Shown: positions 29,701 to 37,647 of the stretch, piece after piece
Numbering within the stretch: the stretch's first letter is position 1
Layout of the letters: each line of letters opens with the position of its first letter
From: Actinomycetes bacterium
GTDB lineage: Bacteria > Actinomycetota > Actinomycetes > Nanopelagicales > Nanopelagicaceae
Direction: 5' to 3'
Length of the DNA stretch: 47,081 bases
NCBI GenBank assembly: GCA_025355305.1
Contig: JANXZW010000012.1
Coordinates: 1 to 47,081 of the forward strand
Translations under genes and position numbers: made by a program
The notes under the pieces: generated by a model
What the model was told of the DNA's origin: nothing
Seen by the model: the letters and a program-made list of their open reading frames with translations, nothing else
Database searches by the model: none

Positions 29701-29896
29701 ACGTAAGAACTCAGGCTTTAAGATTAGCGACCGAATCCATGTTCTTTGGAATGCAGATACAAAAATTGAAGAAGCAATTGCTGAGTATCGAGATCAAATT
29801 TCTGAAGAGGTCTTGGCCCTCTCATTCGCGCAGGATCAAACCCTCAATACTGATCAGAACGAGATTGGCTTGGGATTACTTCTTAATAAAGCTTGA
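26759..29896 (+). CDS. ileS: Isoleucyl-tRNA synthetase, type 2
   Basis: Charges tRNA-Ile with isoleucine. The 1045-residue class I enzyme has the HIGH-equivalent as PGTHH (61-65) after the PPTANG segment, and KMSKH at 605-609. The editing domain includes WTTTPWT (234-240) and further conserved sites. The GTHH form and overall length fit the type 2 (eukaryote-like) IleRS common in actinobacteria, a class that is usually less sensitive to mupirocin. GGGGAA precedes the ATG at good spacing. It is the only complete plus-strand gene in the window and converges on yggT with a single base between the two stops. Confidence 0.97.
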   Translation: MAVQGSHPFKSLPPQIDLPATEQQILQFWEDNKIFAKSVQARDGAPEWTFFEGPPTANGSPGTHHIEARAFKDLFPRYQTMKGMQVIRKAGWDCHGLPVEIAVEKELGFAGKGDIEKYGIAAFNDKCRESVQRHVDEFTAMTRRMGFWVDFDEAYWTMSPEYVESVWWSLQQIWKKGLLVQDHRVAPYCPRCGTGLSDHELAQGYETVVDPSVYIRFPATSGVVAELGASFLVWTTTPWTLVSNTAIAVNPKVEYQVCEIPKDEGSERLVIAANLAHILGEERKVVATFLGSELERITYQRPLDLIEIPDSHYIVLADYVTIEDGTGLVHQSPAFGADDLLVCRRYGLPVVNPMAPDGKFLSEVPLVGGIFFKEADKTLVRELKSRGVLFRQLQFEHSYPHCWRCHTPLMYYAQPSWYIRTTAIKDELLEQNSKTDWHPETIKTGRFGDWLENNIDWAISRNRYWGTPLPLWRCPEGHLHCVGSLAELSALSGKDVSATDPHRPFVDEITFPCPECAQMMNRVSEVIDCWYDSGAMPFAQWGYPHKEGSVAAFNAAYPADFIAEAIDQTRGWFYTLMAIGTLVFDESSYKTVLCLGHILDKDGRKMSKHLGNVLQPIPLMDQHGADAVRWYMLAAGSPWSARRVGHDALSDVVRKTLLTYWNTVSFFTLYASATDFEIAKQPQLSEVTMDRWIISELSALIIAVDNAYAAFDSQEVGRLLATYIDDLSNWYVRRSRRRFWDGDNAALNTLFTCLKNLTQLMSPMVPFITEHVWQTLIRVGDPTSPESVHLSSFPVAEPSLIDAELSASVALSRRIVELGRAARAESKIKIRQPLARALVAASGWKAMDAEIREHIKDELNVLQLDLLADESEGLVNISIKANFRALGSRYGADVQAIASAVAAADAASLVHQLRSEGNYSLKYGEKRAELTVDDLVITETPKEGWSVASHSGESLALDLTLTPSLIRAGLAREVIRTIQEQRKNSGFKISDRIHVLWNADTKIEEAIAEYRDQISEEVLALSFAQDQTLNTDQNEIGLGLLLNKA

Positions 29897-29897
29897 A

Positions 29898-30185
29898 CTA
29901 ATGAATGCGTCTAGCAAAAGAGATAAGGATTTCGGTCACGAAAAAGATTAGAATAAACGATATATCAATTGCGACTGGTCCGATACGAAGTGAAGGAATG
30001 AAGCGACGAACAAAGCGCATGATGGGGTCTGTCACTGCATAAACCAGCTCTGCAATTGCCAGAATGATTCCTTTGGGACGCCAGGAAGGCGAGAAGATCC
30101 TGACATAGTCAAGGATTACTCGAGCAAAGAGTGAGAGAATAAAGATATTGAGCAGAAGAACAATGATGCTACCCAGACTACCCAT
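29898..30185 (-). CDS. YggT family membrane protein
   Basis: A 95-residue protein with two hydrophobic helices (about 5-28 and 68-90) and the family pattern NIFILSLFARVILDYVR, PIMRFVRRFIPSLRIGP. YggT proteins lie in dcw clusters downstream of sepF in many Gram-positive bacteria; their function is not established, with roles in division or osmotic tolerance proposed. GGGGA lies 6 bases before the ATG. It is the last gene of the dcw run. divIVA, which usually follows in actinobacteria, is absent here and ileS lies in the opposite direction instead. Confidence 0.9.
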   Translation of the reverse strand: MGSLGSIIVLLLNIFILSLFARVILDYVRIFSPSWRPKGIILAIAELVYAVTDPIMRFVRRFIPSLRIGPVAIDISFILIFFVTEILISFARRIH

Positions 30186-30213
30186 TGGTGTTCCCCACTC
30201 CAGGAAAAATTAC

Positions 30214-30684
30214 TCAGCTCTGATTGAAGAAACTTGCCTCTGTGGCCGCAGCCTTATTCTCGGTGCTGACTCGAACATTTTCAGGAGTAAGTAAAAATAC
30301 TTTTGATGTCACTCGTTCAATGCTGCCATGGAGTCCAAAAGCTAGGCCGGAGGCAAAGTCAACGAGTCGCTTACGCTCAGACTCATCCATATCAGAGAGG
30401 TTCATCAGCACTGGTTGCCCAGTGCGATAGTGCTCACCTACGATGCGGGCTTCATTGTAAAAGCGAGGATGGATTGTGAAGATCTGATCCATAATAGGAA
30501 GCTGCACCTGCACGGGAGCAGGAATCGGGTTAAAGGTAGGACGAGGTCCTTGAGCCTCAGTTCGGACAGCTCGGACAGCGTGCACGGCGCGAGGAGGCGC
30601 CTCACCCACGGGAGCAGATTGCAGATCTTCCTCATCATCAACAAGACCGAGGTAATTTGCAGCCTTTTTAAATACATTTGCCAT
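30214..30684 (-). CDS. sepF: Cell division protein SepF
   Basis: Membrane-tethering partner of FtsZ, required in actinobacteria, which lack FtsA. The 156-residue protein begins with an amphipathic helix (MANVFKKAANYLGL), then an acidic and Pro/Ala-rich linker to about residue 70, then the globular FtsZ-binding domain (RTGQPVLMNLSDMDESERKRLVDFASGLAFGLHGSIERV). The ATG has no ribosome site, but TAAAAT ends six bases before it and overlaps the yggS stop codon, suggesting a separate leaderless transcript besides read-through from the dcw operon. Confidence 0.94.
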   Translation of the reverse strand: MANVFKKAANYLGLVDDEEDLQSAPVGEAPPRAVHAVRAVRTEAQGPRPTFNPIPAPVQVQLPIMDQIFTIHPRFYNEARIVGEHYRTGQPVLMNLSDMDESERKRLVDFASGLAFGLHGSIERVTSKVFLLTPENVRVSTENKAAATEASFFNQS

Positions 30685-30690
30685 ACCGGT

Positions 30691-30696
30691 ATTTTA
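30691..30696 (-). promoter_or_regulatory. Leaderless-type promoter (-10 TAAAAT) of sepF
   Basis: TAAAAT (5 of 6 to consensus) on the minus strand lies six bases before the sepF ATG and includes the yggS stop codon. The spacing is identical to that at hisD. No recognisable -35. It would let sepF and yggT be made independently of the long dcw transcript. Confidence 0.5.
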
Positions 30697-31380
30697 GGCG
30701 AGAAGTCCACGAGAACCGAGGATTGAACTCCCAATGCGCAGATGTGTCGCACCGGCAGCAATAGCGGCCTCAAAGTCCCCGCTCATTCCCATGGAGAGCC
30801 CAGTCAGCGCGGGAAAACTGGAAACCAACCGGCCCTGAGCCACTCTCAAAAGATTGAATGCACTCTGCGGATTCAAATCCAAAGGCGCCACGGTCATGAG
30901 ACCTACAAGCGAAAGGGAGGTCTCCTCCAAAATGTGTGTGAGAAACATTTCCAACTCACTGAGCGCGACTCCCCCGCGATCGCTCCTCTCCGGCTCGAGA
31001 TTCACCTGCACAAAGAAACTTCTCCGCTCACCTTGAAGGGCGGAGGAAAATTTCTCCGCATGATCCCGTGAGCCGAGCGAGTGGATGGTGCTCGCCCACT
31101 CCACGATCGATTTGATCTTGCGACTTTGTACCTGTCCCTGAAAGTGCCAGATCACATCTTTGGGCAGTTGTTTTGCCTTAAGGGCGCCTTCCTGGTCGCG
31201 ATTTTCACCGAAATTTCGCAGCCCGAGTTGATAAAGAATCTCTGCATCACTCACGGGGAAGTTCTTGGTCACTGTGATCAACTCGATCTCAGAAGGGTCA
31301 CGGTGCGCAACTGCAGCCGCAGCATCGATTCGCTCAAAAACGATCCGCAAATTCTCGGCAATTTCCTCGCGTCTGCTCAT
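30694..31380 (-). CDS. yggS: YggS/PLPBP family pyridoxal phosphate homeostasis protein
   Basis: PLP-binding fold type III protein without known enzyme activity, involved in vitamin B6 and amino acid homeostasis. The 228 residues show the PLP lysine (Lys39) in LITVTKNFP, the FGENRDQE stretch, WHFQGQVQSRK, and the phosphate-binding SMGMSGDFEAAI and LRIGSSILG near the C-terminus. All match the family. The ATG overlaps the pgeF stop as ATGA. The gene is a regular member of actinobacterial dcw clusters between pgeF and sepF. Confidence 0.93.
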   Translation of the reverse strand: MSRREEIAENLRIVFERIDAAAAVAHRDPSEIELITVTKNFPVSDAEILYQLGLRNFGENRDQEGALKAKQLPKDVIWHFQGQVQSRKIKSIVEWASTIHSLGSRDHAEKFSSALQGERRSFFVQVNLEPERSDRGGVALSELEMFLTHILEETSLSLVGLMTVAPLDLNPQSAFNLLRVAQGRLVSSFPALTGLSMGMSGDFEAAIAAGATHLRIGSSILGSRGLLA

Positions 31381-31985
31381 AACGAGATGAGTCCGGCTTG
31401 GCGCTCTACAAGATCTCCACCTCGATACGAGAAAAAATCTGGATTTTCCCGGGTACAGATACCAGTGTTACGAACGCTCACTCCCAACTCTTGCAGTTGG
31501 GCCGCAACTCCAGATTGGAGATTGAGCGCATGACTATCCATAGAAGTGGCGGTTGCCGGAATGAGAGAAACCACCTCTTCATACATTTCGCGAGAGACTT
31601 CATAACAAGAAGCACAGATGCTAGGACCGATAACTGCCGTGATCTCGTGGGCGCCTAACTCTCGCATCCGCGTTACGAGGCGGGGAGCTATCTGCTTTAC
31701 CAACCCCACGCGTCCAACATGAGCAACGCCTATCAACGTGGCGGCGCTAAATGTGATCGGCATACAATCCGCGGCAAGAGCCGCAATTCCGACCGACTTG
31801 CTTGCGGAAATCAGCGCATCACACTCAAAATCCTCACCGATATCATCTGCGACGAGAACACGATCACTATGTGTTTGGCGCATAAAATAAAGCGAATCAA
31901 GAGAGAGGGTGCGGCGCAGGCGCTCACGATTTTCGGCAACTTTCAGGTCGCCTCCAAAGCGAGAGGTAAAAAGAGTTCGCGACAT
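31377..31985 (-). CDS. pgeF: Peptidoglycan editing factor PgeF (YfiH/DUF152 family)
   Basis: Laccase-fold hydrolase reported to remove misincorporated amino acids from muropeptide precursors in E. coli; other members act on purine nucleosides. Metal ligands are visible as His39 (MRQTHSD), Cys74 (ADCMP) and His89 (VAHVGR). At 202 residues it is about 40 shorter than E. coli YfiH. The usual loop after FTxRxGG, with Pro-Tyr and Ser-Leu-Asn-Leu residues, is missing: FTSRFGG runs directly into DLKVAENR. The start ATG follows the ftsZ stop with no gap (TAA-ATG). The catalytic residues are intact, so it is probably active. Confidence 0.88.
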   Translation of the reverse strand: MSRTLFTSRFGGDLKVAENRERLRRTLSLDSLYFMRQTHSDRVLVADDIGEDFECDALISASKSVGIAALAADCMPITFSAATLIGVAHVGRVGLVKQIAPRLVTRMRELGAHEITAVIGPSICASCYEVSREMYEEVVSLIPATATSMDSHALNLQSGVAAQLQELGVSVRNTGICTRENPDFFSYRGGDLVERQAGLISL

Positions 31986-33164
31986 TTACTTCATAAAGTC
32001 AGGAACGTCTATTTCATCCTCATTCACAAGATCTTCAAAAGTCACGCGTCGACGCGACACTGTGGAGGCTGTGGACCCAGTGGGTAATGAAATCTCGGCG
32101 GTATCTTCTGTGCCAGAGAGGTCAAGCGCGACAGCAATTGGATCATTGGCGGCAATTGGATCTGCCTGACCGCTGAGCGCTGCTGCGTTTATGGAAGGCA
32201 TAGGAGCTCGCTTTGGAGCCCCACCATCAAACCCGGCAGCAATAACTGTGATTCGAACTTCATCGCCCAGCGCATCATCGATAACAGTTCCGAAAATGAT
32301 ATTTGCCTCTGGGTGGGCGGACTTCGCAACTAACTCTGCGGCCTCGCTGAGTTCGAAGAGGCCAAGATCAGATCCACCGGCGATGGAGAGGAGAACGCCG
32401 CGTGCACCATCGATTGATGCCTCCAGTAGTGGACTGGCGATCGCGAGTTCGGCTGCGCGCGTAGCACGAGCTTCACCACGCGCTGAACCGATTCCCATCA
32501 GCGCAGAACCAGCACCCTGCATAACGCTCTTTACATCGGCAAAATCTAAGTTGATCAAGCCAGGGGTCGTGATGAGATCGGTAATCCCTTGTACGCCCGA
32601 GAGCAGAACTTGATCTGCACTGCGAAAAGCTTCAACGGCGGTGATCGAACGATCGGAAATGGCTAAGAGGCGATCATTTGGAATAACAATTAAGGTGTCA
32701 ACCTCGGCACGCAGGAGTTCAATTCCCTCCTCCGCTTGAATCGTGCGATGTCTTGCCTCAAAAGAGAAGGGCTTGGTAACAACCCCAACGGTCAGGGCGC
32801 CTAAATCACGCGCTACCTTCGCGACAATAGGTGCTCCCCCTGTACCGGTACCACCACCTTCACCCGCCGTCACAAAAACCATATCGGCGCCACGAAGCAC
32901 CTCTTCGATCTCCTCAAGATGATCGAGGGCGGCTTGCCGACCAACTTCAGGAGAAGCGCCTGCACCAAGTCCACGGGTTGATTTACGGCCGATATCTAAC
33001 TTCACATCCGCATCACTCATGATCAATTGCTGAGCATCAGTATTGATCGCGATAAATTCAACACCTTTTAATCCAGCCTCAATCATTCGATTGACGGCAT
33101 TGACTCCTCCGCCACCAATTCCAACAACTTTGATAACGGCTAAATAGTTTTGCGGTGTCGCCAC
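31986..33164 (-). CDS. ftsZ: Cell division protein FtsZ
   Basis: Tubulin-like GTPase forming the division ring. The 392-residue product has the nucleotide-binding [12 protein letters not shown] near 14-25, the tubulin signature GGGTGTG at 103-109, and the T7 catalytic loop NLDFADV with Asp207 and Asp210. A variable linker starts at about 315, and the C-terminal binding peptide [10 protein letters not shown] is the expected SepF/FtsW contact. Start GTG 33164 has a strong AGGAGAGG (33171-33178) 6 bases before it. The 150-bp upstream gap is the longest inside the dcw run, and a separate ftsZ promoter there is likely though not clearly visible (TTGCAC with a weak downstream TTTAGG). Confidence 0.98.
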   Translation of the reverse strand: MATPQNYLAVIKVVGIGGGGVNAVNRMIEAGLKGVEFIAINTDAQQLIMSDADVKLDIGRKSTRGLGAGASPEVGRQAALDHLEEIEEVLRGADMVFVTAGEGGGTGTGGAPIVAKVARDLGALTVGVVTKPFSFEARHRTIQAEEGIELLRAEVDTLIVIPNDRLLAISDRSITAVEAFRSADQVLLSGVQGITDLITTPGLINLDFADVKSVMQGAGSALMGIGSARGEARATRAAELAIASPLLEASIDGARGVLLSIAGGSDLGLFELSEAAELVAKSAHPEANIIFGTVIDDALGDEVRITVIAAGFDGGAPKRAPMPSINAAALSGQADPIAANDPIAVALDLSGTEDTAEISLPTGSTASTVSRRRVTFEDLVNEDEIDVPDFMK

Positions 33165-33314
33165 GATTGACCTCTCCTAAGACCCTAAATCTCGAGTGGA
33201 GACTTAAAGTGCAACTACGATCTAATGCGGTAAAAGTAGGGTGCGGACCTAGAGGGCGCAATTACCGACACGATTTGCGAAGGTGGCAATCTCTCAATGC
33301 CTTCTTGAGAGTGC

Positions 33315-34010
33315 CTACTTAACAACTGGGGTGAGCGGATTAGATAAGTCGACGCTGAGAACCTTTTTATTCTCTGGCAGAGTCAATAGCCGTCGTAAAA
33401 CTTGTACTTTCAGAGAGATATCACTGGCTGATCCCCAGATGACGGCGAGCGACTTATAGTTCGGCAATTGAGTTGTGAGAGATATCTGATTCTTTTGATC
33501 AACTGAGAGGCTCGACATTTTGGCAGTTAAATCATTAGGAGTTTGTGCCAAGAATGATGCAATTGCACTCCGGGATTCGGCGTTCTCACTGGCGAACCCA
33601 ATCACGGGAAGACCTTTCGGAGGATTGGGCGAGATAAAGTTGTACCCGGAGCCATCAAAATATTCAACAACTCCCTTGCCATCTAAATATTGCGCAACCG
33701 GGTGACGTTCGGTGATTACAACTCTTACATCATGAGCCAGCCACCGACGATTAACGGAAATGCTCGCAATCCAAGTGAAAACGCTGAGGTCTTGACGTAT
33801 TCGCTGTGTGCTTACTCGTGCAATAGGCAGACCAATTCTCAACTCCTTCGGTACAAGCACGGGTGAGACCAGCGCCTCATTTCCAGCGGCAGTTACCTCA
33901 ATACTTTTAATCGCAAGAGCCTTAGACCACCCCAGTAGGTATCCAAACATTCCTATGAGCATCAGAACGAGGAATATCGCTGGAGCATTTCGAAAGCGCC
34001 GTTTACGCAT
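33315..34010 (-). CDS. ftsQ: Cell division protein FtsQ (POTRA domain)
   Basis: Bitopic membrane protein of the divisome that binds FtsL/FtsB-type partners. A basic cytoplasmic tail (MRKRRFRNA) is followed by one membrane helix (about 11-32), a POTRA domain (IKSIEVTAAG... to about 105) and the FtsQ beta domain. I start it at ATG 34010 (231 residues), four codons inside the longer TTG frame, overlapping the murC stop by 8 bases. Divergent in sequence as usual for FtsQ, but position and topology are clear. It is followed by the 150-bp gap before ftsZ. Confidence 0.9.
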   Translation of the reverse strand: MRKRRFRNAPAIFLVLMLIGMFGYLLGWSKALAIKSIEVTAAGNEALVSPVLVPKELRIGLPIARVSTQRIRQDLSVFTWIASISVNRRWLAHDVRVVITERHPVAQYLDGKGVVEYFDGSGYNFISPNPPKGLPVIGFASENAESRSAIASFLAQTPNDLTAKMSSLSVDQKNQISLTTQLPNYKSLAVIWGSASDISLKVQVLRRLLTLPENKKVLSVDLSNPLTPVVK

Positions 34011-35394
34011 ATCTCTCTTCAAGAGCTTGAAGTATCACGGGTGCCAAAGAACTCACATCACCGGCACCCACCGTCATGATGACATCACCAGGTTGGGCGA
34101 TCGCGAGGATTTCCTGAACCACTCGTAGCATCGATGGCTCATGAAAAATACTTCCGACATTACTTGCGCGAGTGATGAGTTGAGAGGTGACTCCTGGTAT
34201 CGGTTCTTCGCTGGCAGGGTAAACCTCCAGAACAAAGGCGCGATCAGCTATTTCAAGAGAGCGGGCAAATTCTTGGGCGAAAGCCTGCGTTCTGGTGAAG
34301 CGGTGAGGCTGAAAAATAACGAGCACCCTTCCCTCCGTGGCGTAAGCCTTCGCAGTCTCTAGCGTGACTCGGATTTCAGTGGGGTGGTGACCGTAATCAT
34401 CGATTACTTCTATCCCGTTGACCTTCCCCTTATGTTCAAAGCGCCGACGAGATCCACTAAAAAGTTCTAATCCTTTGAGTAACTCATTGATGCCAGCACC
34501 TAATTTTTCACCAGCCGCTAACGCAGCGGCCGCATTGAAGAGGTTATGTAAACCAGGAATCATCAGGCGCAGTTCGGGCAGAATCTTCCCATTCTTTGCG
34601 ATTCGAGCTGAAACCGAACCTGGTTCCAGGACGATTCGAGAGATCTGAAATTCAGCATCCTTTTTTCCATAGGTGATGATTGAAATATCTTTACGATCAA
34701 TCCGCTTCAAAAGTTCAACCACTCCGGGATCATCGCCGCAGGCGACGAGAAAACCGTCACTCGCAATGGTATTGATGAATTCGATAAAGACTGTGTAGAG
34801 CTCTTCGAGAGATGAGAAATGATCTACATGATCAAGTTCGATATTTGTGATGATAGCGCCAAGCGGATGGTAGGCGGTAAATGATCCATCCGACTCATCG
34901 GCCTCTGCAACGAATATATCTCCGCTACCTAGATGCGCATTTACCCCAGAACTATTTATCAAACCACCGATTGCAAAAGATGGATCTAAGCCCGCGCTCT
35001 GCAACGCAACGGTAAGCATCGCGGTCGTTGTCGTCTTGCCATGCGTCCCCGCAACAGCGATAGAACGCCTTCCCTCCATCAGTAAAGCTAGAGCCTGGGC
35101 GCGCGATAAAACTTCCAAGCCTCGCTCCTGCGCCGCGAGAAGTTCAGGATTGCTAGAGGAAATAGCTCCTGAAGTAATTAAAAGATCGGCGTCAATAACA
35201 TTTTGGGCATCATGGCCTATGAATATCTCAGCACCCAGAGTTGCCAGAGATTGCGTGATTAAACTTTCTTTAACGTCGCTTCCGCTGATTTCCAATCCTT
35301 GGGAGAGCATAATGCGGGCAATCCCAGACATACCGGCTCCACCGATACCAACGAAGTGAATTCGCCTGCCGGTCAGCCGCTGGAGGTTACCCAT
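34003..35394 (-). CDS. murC: UDP-N-acetylmuramate--L-alanine ligase
   Basis: Cytosolic ATP-dependent ligase adding the first residue, L-alanine, to UDP-MurNAc. The 463-residue protein has the N-terminal Rossmann motif HFVGIGGAGMSGIA, the ATP loop AGTHGKTTTTAM near 115, the EADESDGSF motif, and the C-terminal DDYGHHPTEI and FQPHRFTRT stretches typical of MurC. The ATG overlaps the murG end by 8 bases. Confidence 0.97.
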   Translation of the reverse strand: MGNLQRLTGRRIHFVGIGGAGMSGIARIMLSQGLEISGSDVKESLITQSLATLGAEIFIGHDAQNVIDADLLITSGAISSSNPELLAAQERGLEVLSRAQALALLMEGRRSIAVAGTHGKTTTTAMLTVALQSAGLDPSFAIGGLINSSGVNAHLGSGDIFVAEADESDGSFTAYHPLGAIITNIELDHVDHFSSLEELYTVFIEFINTIASDGFLVACGDDPGVVELLKRIDRKDISIITYGKKDAEFQISRIVLEPGSVSARIAKNGKILPELRLMIPGLHNLFNAAAALAAGEKLGAGINELLKGLELFSGSRRRFEHKGKVNGIEVIDDYGHHPTEIRVTLETAKAYATEGRVLVIFQPHRFTRTQAFAQEFARSLEIADRAFVLEVYPASEEPIPGVTSQLITRASNVGSIFHEPSMLRVVQEILAIAQPGDVIMTVGAGDVSSLAPVILQALEERYA

Positions 35395-36457
35395 GGGCTA
35401 AAACTTTCAATACTTCGGCGCCAATTGTTGCACTCGCATCGAGTGGAAAATCGAGGTATGCACCAGAAGCGCTATAACTTTGAGCGCTTCTCACCAGGCG
35501 TGAAATGTTGGCCGTCAACCATGCGGATGTGAAGGCATCGTTCTTGAGGATTTCGCCTCCCCCGCGGTCAGTCACAATCTTTGCATTGTGCGCCTGCTCC
35601 CCATTCCCGATGGGAAGAGGTACGTACAGAGTATAAATTCCAAGTACTCCGGTCTCGGTAACAGTGACCGCTCCACTACGAGAGATGACGAGGTCACTCG
35701 CCGCGTAGGCGCTAGCCATATCTTCGATATAGGAGGTAGGAAAATATCCCGCCTGCGCTTGTGGAAGTTCATTCTTTCCACCTACCGCATGGATAATTTG
35801 AAAGCCCAACCTTGAGATCTCGTTTTGTGCCACCGCGATCGTCTCATTGAACTTAACCGATCCAAGAGATCCACCAAAAACGAGAATCGTGGGTGCCAAC
35901 GGATCTAAGTTCATGGCGCGTAGAGCCCTGGCCTTGCGCGCCTGGCGGGCTACACCCCCAGAGGTGGCAAGCTCAACAATGGCGGGGCGAAGAGGAATTC
36001 CAACGCGAGCGGCGGGATCTCGGGAGAAAGCTCCCACCATCAGCGCTCCACAACGACGCGCTAACTTATTTGCCAGCCCCATCTTTGCATTCGCCTCATG
36101 GGCAATGATTGGAATACCAAGACGTCGCGCCGCAAGATAGGCGGGGGCCGCTACATAGCCACCAAATCCGATTACTAAGTCTGATCCGCTGATTAGCGCC
36201 TCGGTCTGGTGAAGTGTTCTTCTAAACCGTGATGGCCAGCGCAGCATCTGCAGATTAGCACGACGAGGAAACGGCGTCTTCGAGATGAGGTGCAGTGGGA
36301 AATCCGCTGCAGGAACGAGTCTCATCTCCACGCCCTCATCAGTTCCTAAAAAATGTGAAGAGATATCCGAATGATTTTCGCGCAGCCATCTCGCGACTGC
36401 CAGTGCCGGTTCTACATGGCCCGATGTCCCTGCGCCCGCGAAAAATATTTTTACCAC
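35387..36457 (-). CDS. murG: UDP-GlcNAc:lipid I N-acetylglucosaminyltransferase
   Basis: GT-B glycosyltransferase converting lipid I to lipid II on the inner face of the membrane. The 356 residues show an N-terminal glycine loop written GAGTSGHV (commonly GGTGGH), VIGFGGYVAAP, HEANAKMGLANK (the usual Gln of HEQN is Ala here) and the donor-site FGGSLGS, SRSGAVTVTE and PLPIGNGEQAHNA. The two motif changes are modest and the fold is complete. Start GTG 36457 lies 2 bases after the ftsW stop. Confidence 0.95.
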   Translation of the reverse strand: MVKIFFAGAGTSGHVEPALAVARWLRENHSDISSHFLGTDEGVEMRLVPAADFPLHLISKTPFPRRANLQMLRWPSRFRRTLHQTEALISGSDLVIGFGGYVAAPAYLAARRLGIPIIAHEANAKMGLANKLARRCGALMVGAFSRDPAARVGIPLRPAIVELATSGGVARQARKARALRAMNLDPLAPTILVFGGSLGSVKFNETIAVAQNEISRLGFQIIHAVGGKNELPQAQAGYFPTSYIEDMASAYAASDLVISRSGAVTVTETGVLGIYTLYVPLPIGNGEQAHNAKIVTDRGGGEILKNDAFTSAWLTANISRLVRSAQSYSASGAYLDFPLDASATIGAEVLKVLAHG

Positions 36458-36459
36458 AG

Positions 36460-37647
36460 CTATGACCTCTTGCGAGCGTTAATTGCACTACGCAATCGTG
36501 GATCCCGCCGCGCGACATTAAGAACATAGCCCACCCCTAAAAAATTAGCGATGAGTGAGGAGCCGCCGTAACTAATGAAGGGCAATGTAACTCCGACAAC
36601 GGGCAAGACTCCGACAACCGAACCAATATTTATGATGACCTGCATCATTAACCATCCGCCAACGCCTGCGCAGGCGTAGCGCGAAAAGAGTTCACGGGAC
36701 TGCATCGCTGTTCTAAAGATCCCATAAATTAAAGCGGCATACAGAATCAGAACGGCAAGTGTCCCAAGAAGACCCAGCTCTTCGCCGATGACCGCGAAGA
36801 TGAAATCTGTGTGCGCCTCCGAGAGATTGCCCCACTTTTGTCGACTCGCGCCCAATCCAACTCCGAAGAGACCCCCGCTTGCCAATCCCATCACAGCGTG
36901 CGCGGGTTGCCAACCGGCAAGCTTGTAGACCGATGGTGCAAAAGGATTAATTACTGCTGCAAAGCGGTGAAGGCGGTATGGCGCAATCGCCACCATTCCC
37001 ACGACTCCTGCGAGAGCGAGCCCTCCCATCACAAGGAAGTGGCGTATCGGTAGACCGCTCACAAAGAGCATCGTCGCAACGATTCCCAGAACAATGACGG
37101 TCGTTCCTAAATCGCCACCTTTGAGGATCAAGATTACAAGTGGAAGCGTTCCAGAGAAGACAAACCCAATGTGGCGCAGCGCAGAGCGATCCTCAACTGT
37201 CTCATCAAACTTACGGAGTTGCCCCGCACACCAAAGAATGAGACCCAACTTGGCGAACTCAGAGGGTTGCATCGTGAAGGAACCGAAGTGAATCCAGTTG
37301 GTATTTCCATTGACGGTCAACTTCAACCCCGAAACAAGTGGAAGACAAAGAGCAAGGAAGGAGAGGAGGAATGAGTAACGCGTTATCTGCTCCCAAATAC
37401 GAATCTTCCAGTGCGAAACGATGAGGAGCGCAACAATTGAAATCCCAAAGAAGAGAAGTTGCTTGAGGAAGATTGAATAGGTAGAGCCCGATTGTTGTAA
37501 CGAGACGACGCTGGAGGCAGAGAGCACCATAACGATGCCTAACCCGGAGAGAAATGCGAGTGCACCCAAAATCAAATAGTAGGGAGCGTCTGGGCGCTGC
37601 AGATAATTGGAGTACCTTTGGCGGCGCGTGGGGGGCTTTATGCTCAC
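36460..37647 (-). CDS. ftsW: Septal SEDS peptidoglycan polymerase FtsW
   Basis: SEDS-family glycosyltransferase that polymerises lipid II at the septum with its partner PBP (ftsI, upstream in this cluster). The 395-residue protein has ten or so membrane helices. Conserved features are KLTVNGNTNWIHFGSFTMQPSEFAKLG (split across the extracytoplasmic loop), the catalytic Asp region near SEAHTDFIFAVIGEELGLLG, and PFISYGGSSL near the C-terminus. Start GTG overlaps the murD stop as GTGA. Position between murD and murG fixes it as FtsW rather than RodA. Confidence 0.96.
   Translation of the reverse strand: MSIKPPTRRQRYSNYLQRPDAPYYLILGALAFLSGLGIVMVLSASSVVSLQQSGSTYSIFLKQLLFFGISIVALLIVSHWKIRIWEQITRYSFLLSFLALCLPLVSGLKLTVNGNTNWIHFGSFTMQPSEFAKLGLILWCAGQLRKFDETVEDRSALRHIGFVFSGTLPLVILILKGGDLGTTVIVLGIVATMLFVSGLPIRHFLVMGGLALAGVVGMVAIAPYRLHRFAAVINPFAPSVYKLAGWQPAHAVMGLASGGLFGVGLGASRQKWGNLSEAHTDFIFAVIGEELGLLGTLAVLILYAALIYGIFRTAMQSRELFSRYACAGVGGWLMMQVIINIGSVVGVLPVVGVTLPFISYGGSSLIANFLGVGYVLNVARRDPRLRSAINARKRS

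Noticed and set aside
31915-31985. pgeF as a pseudogene because it is short
   Set aside because: The frame is intact and the metal ligands His39, Cys74 and His89 are all present.
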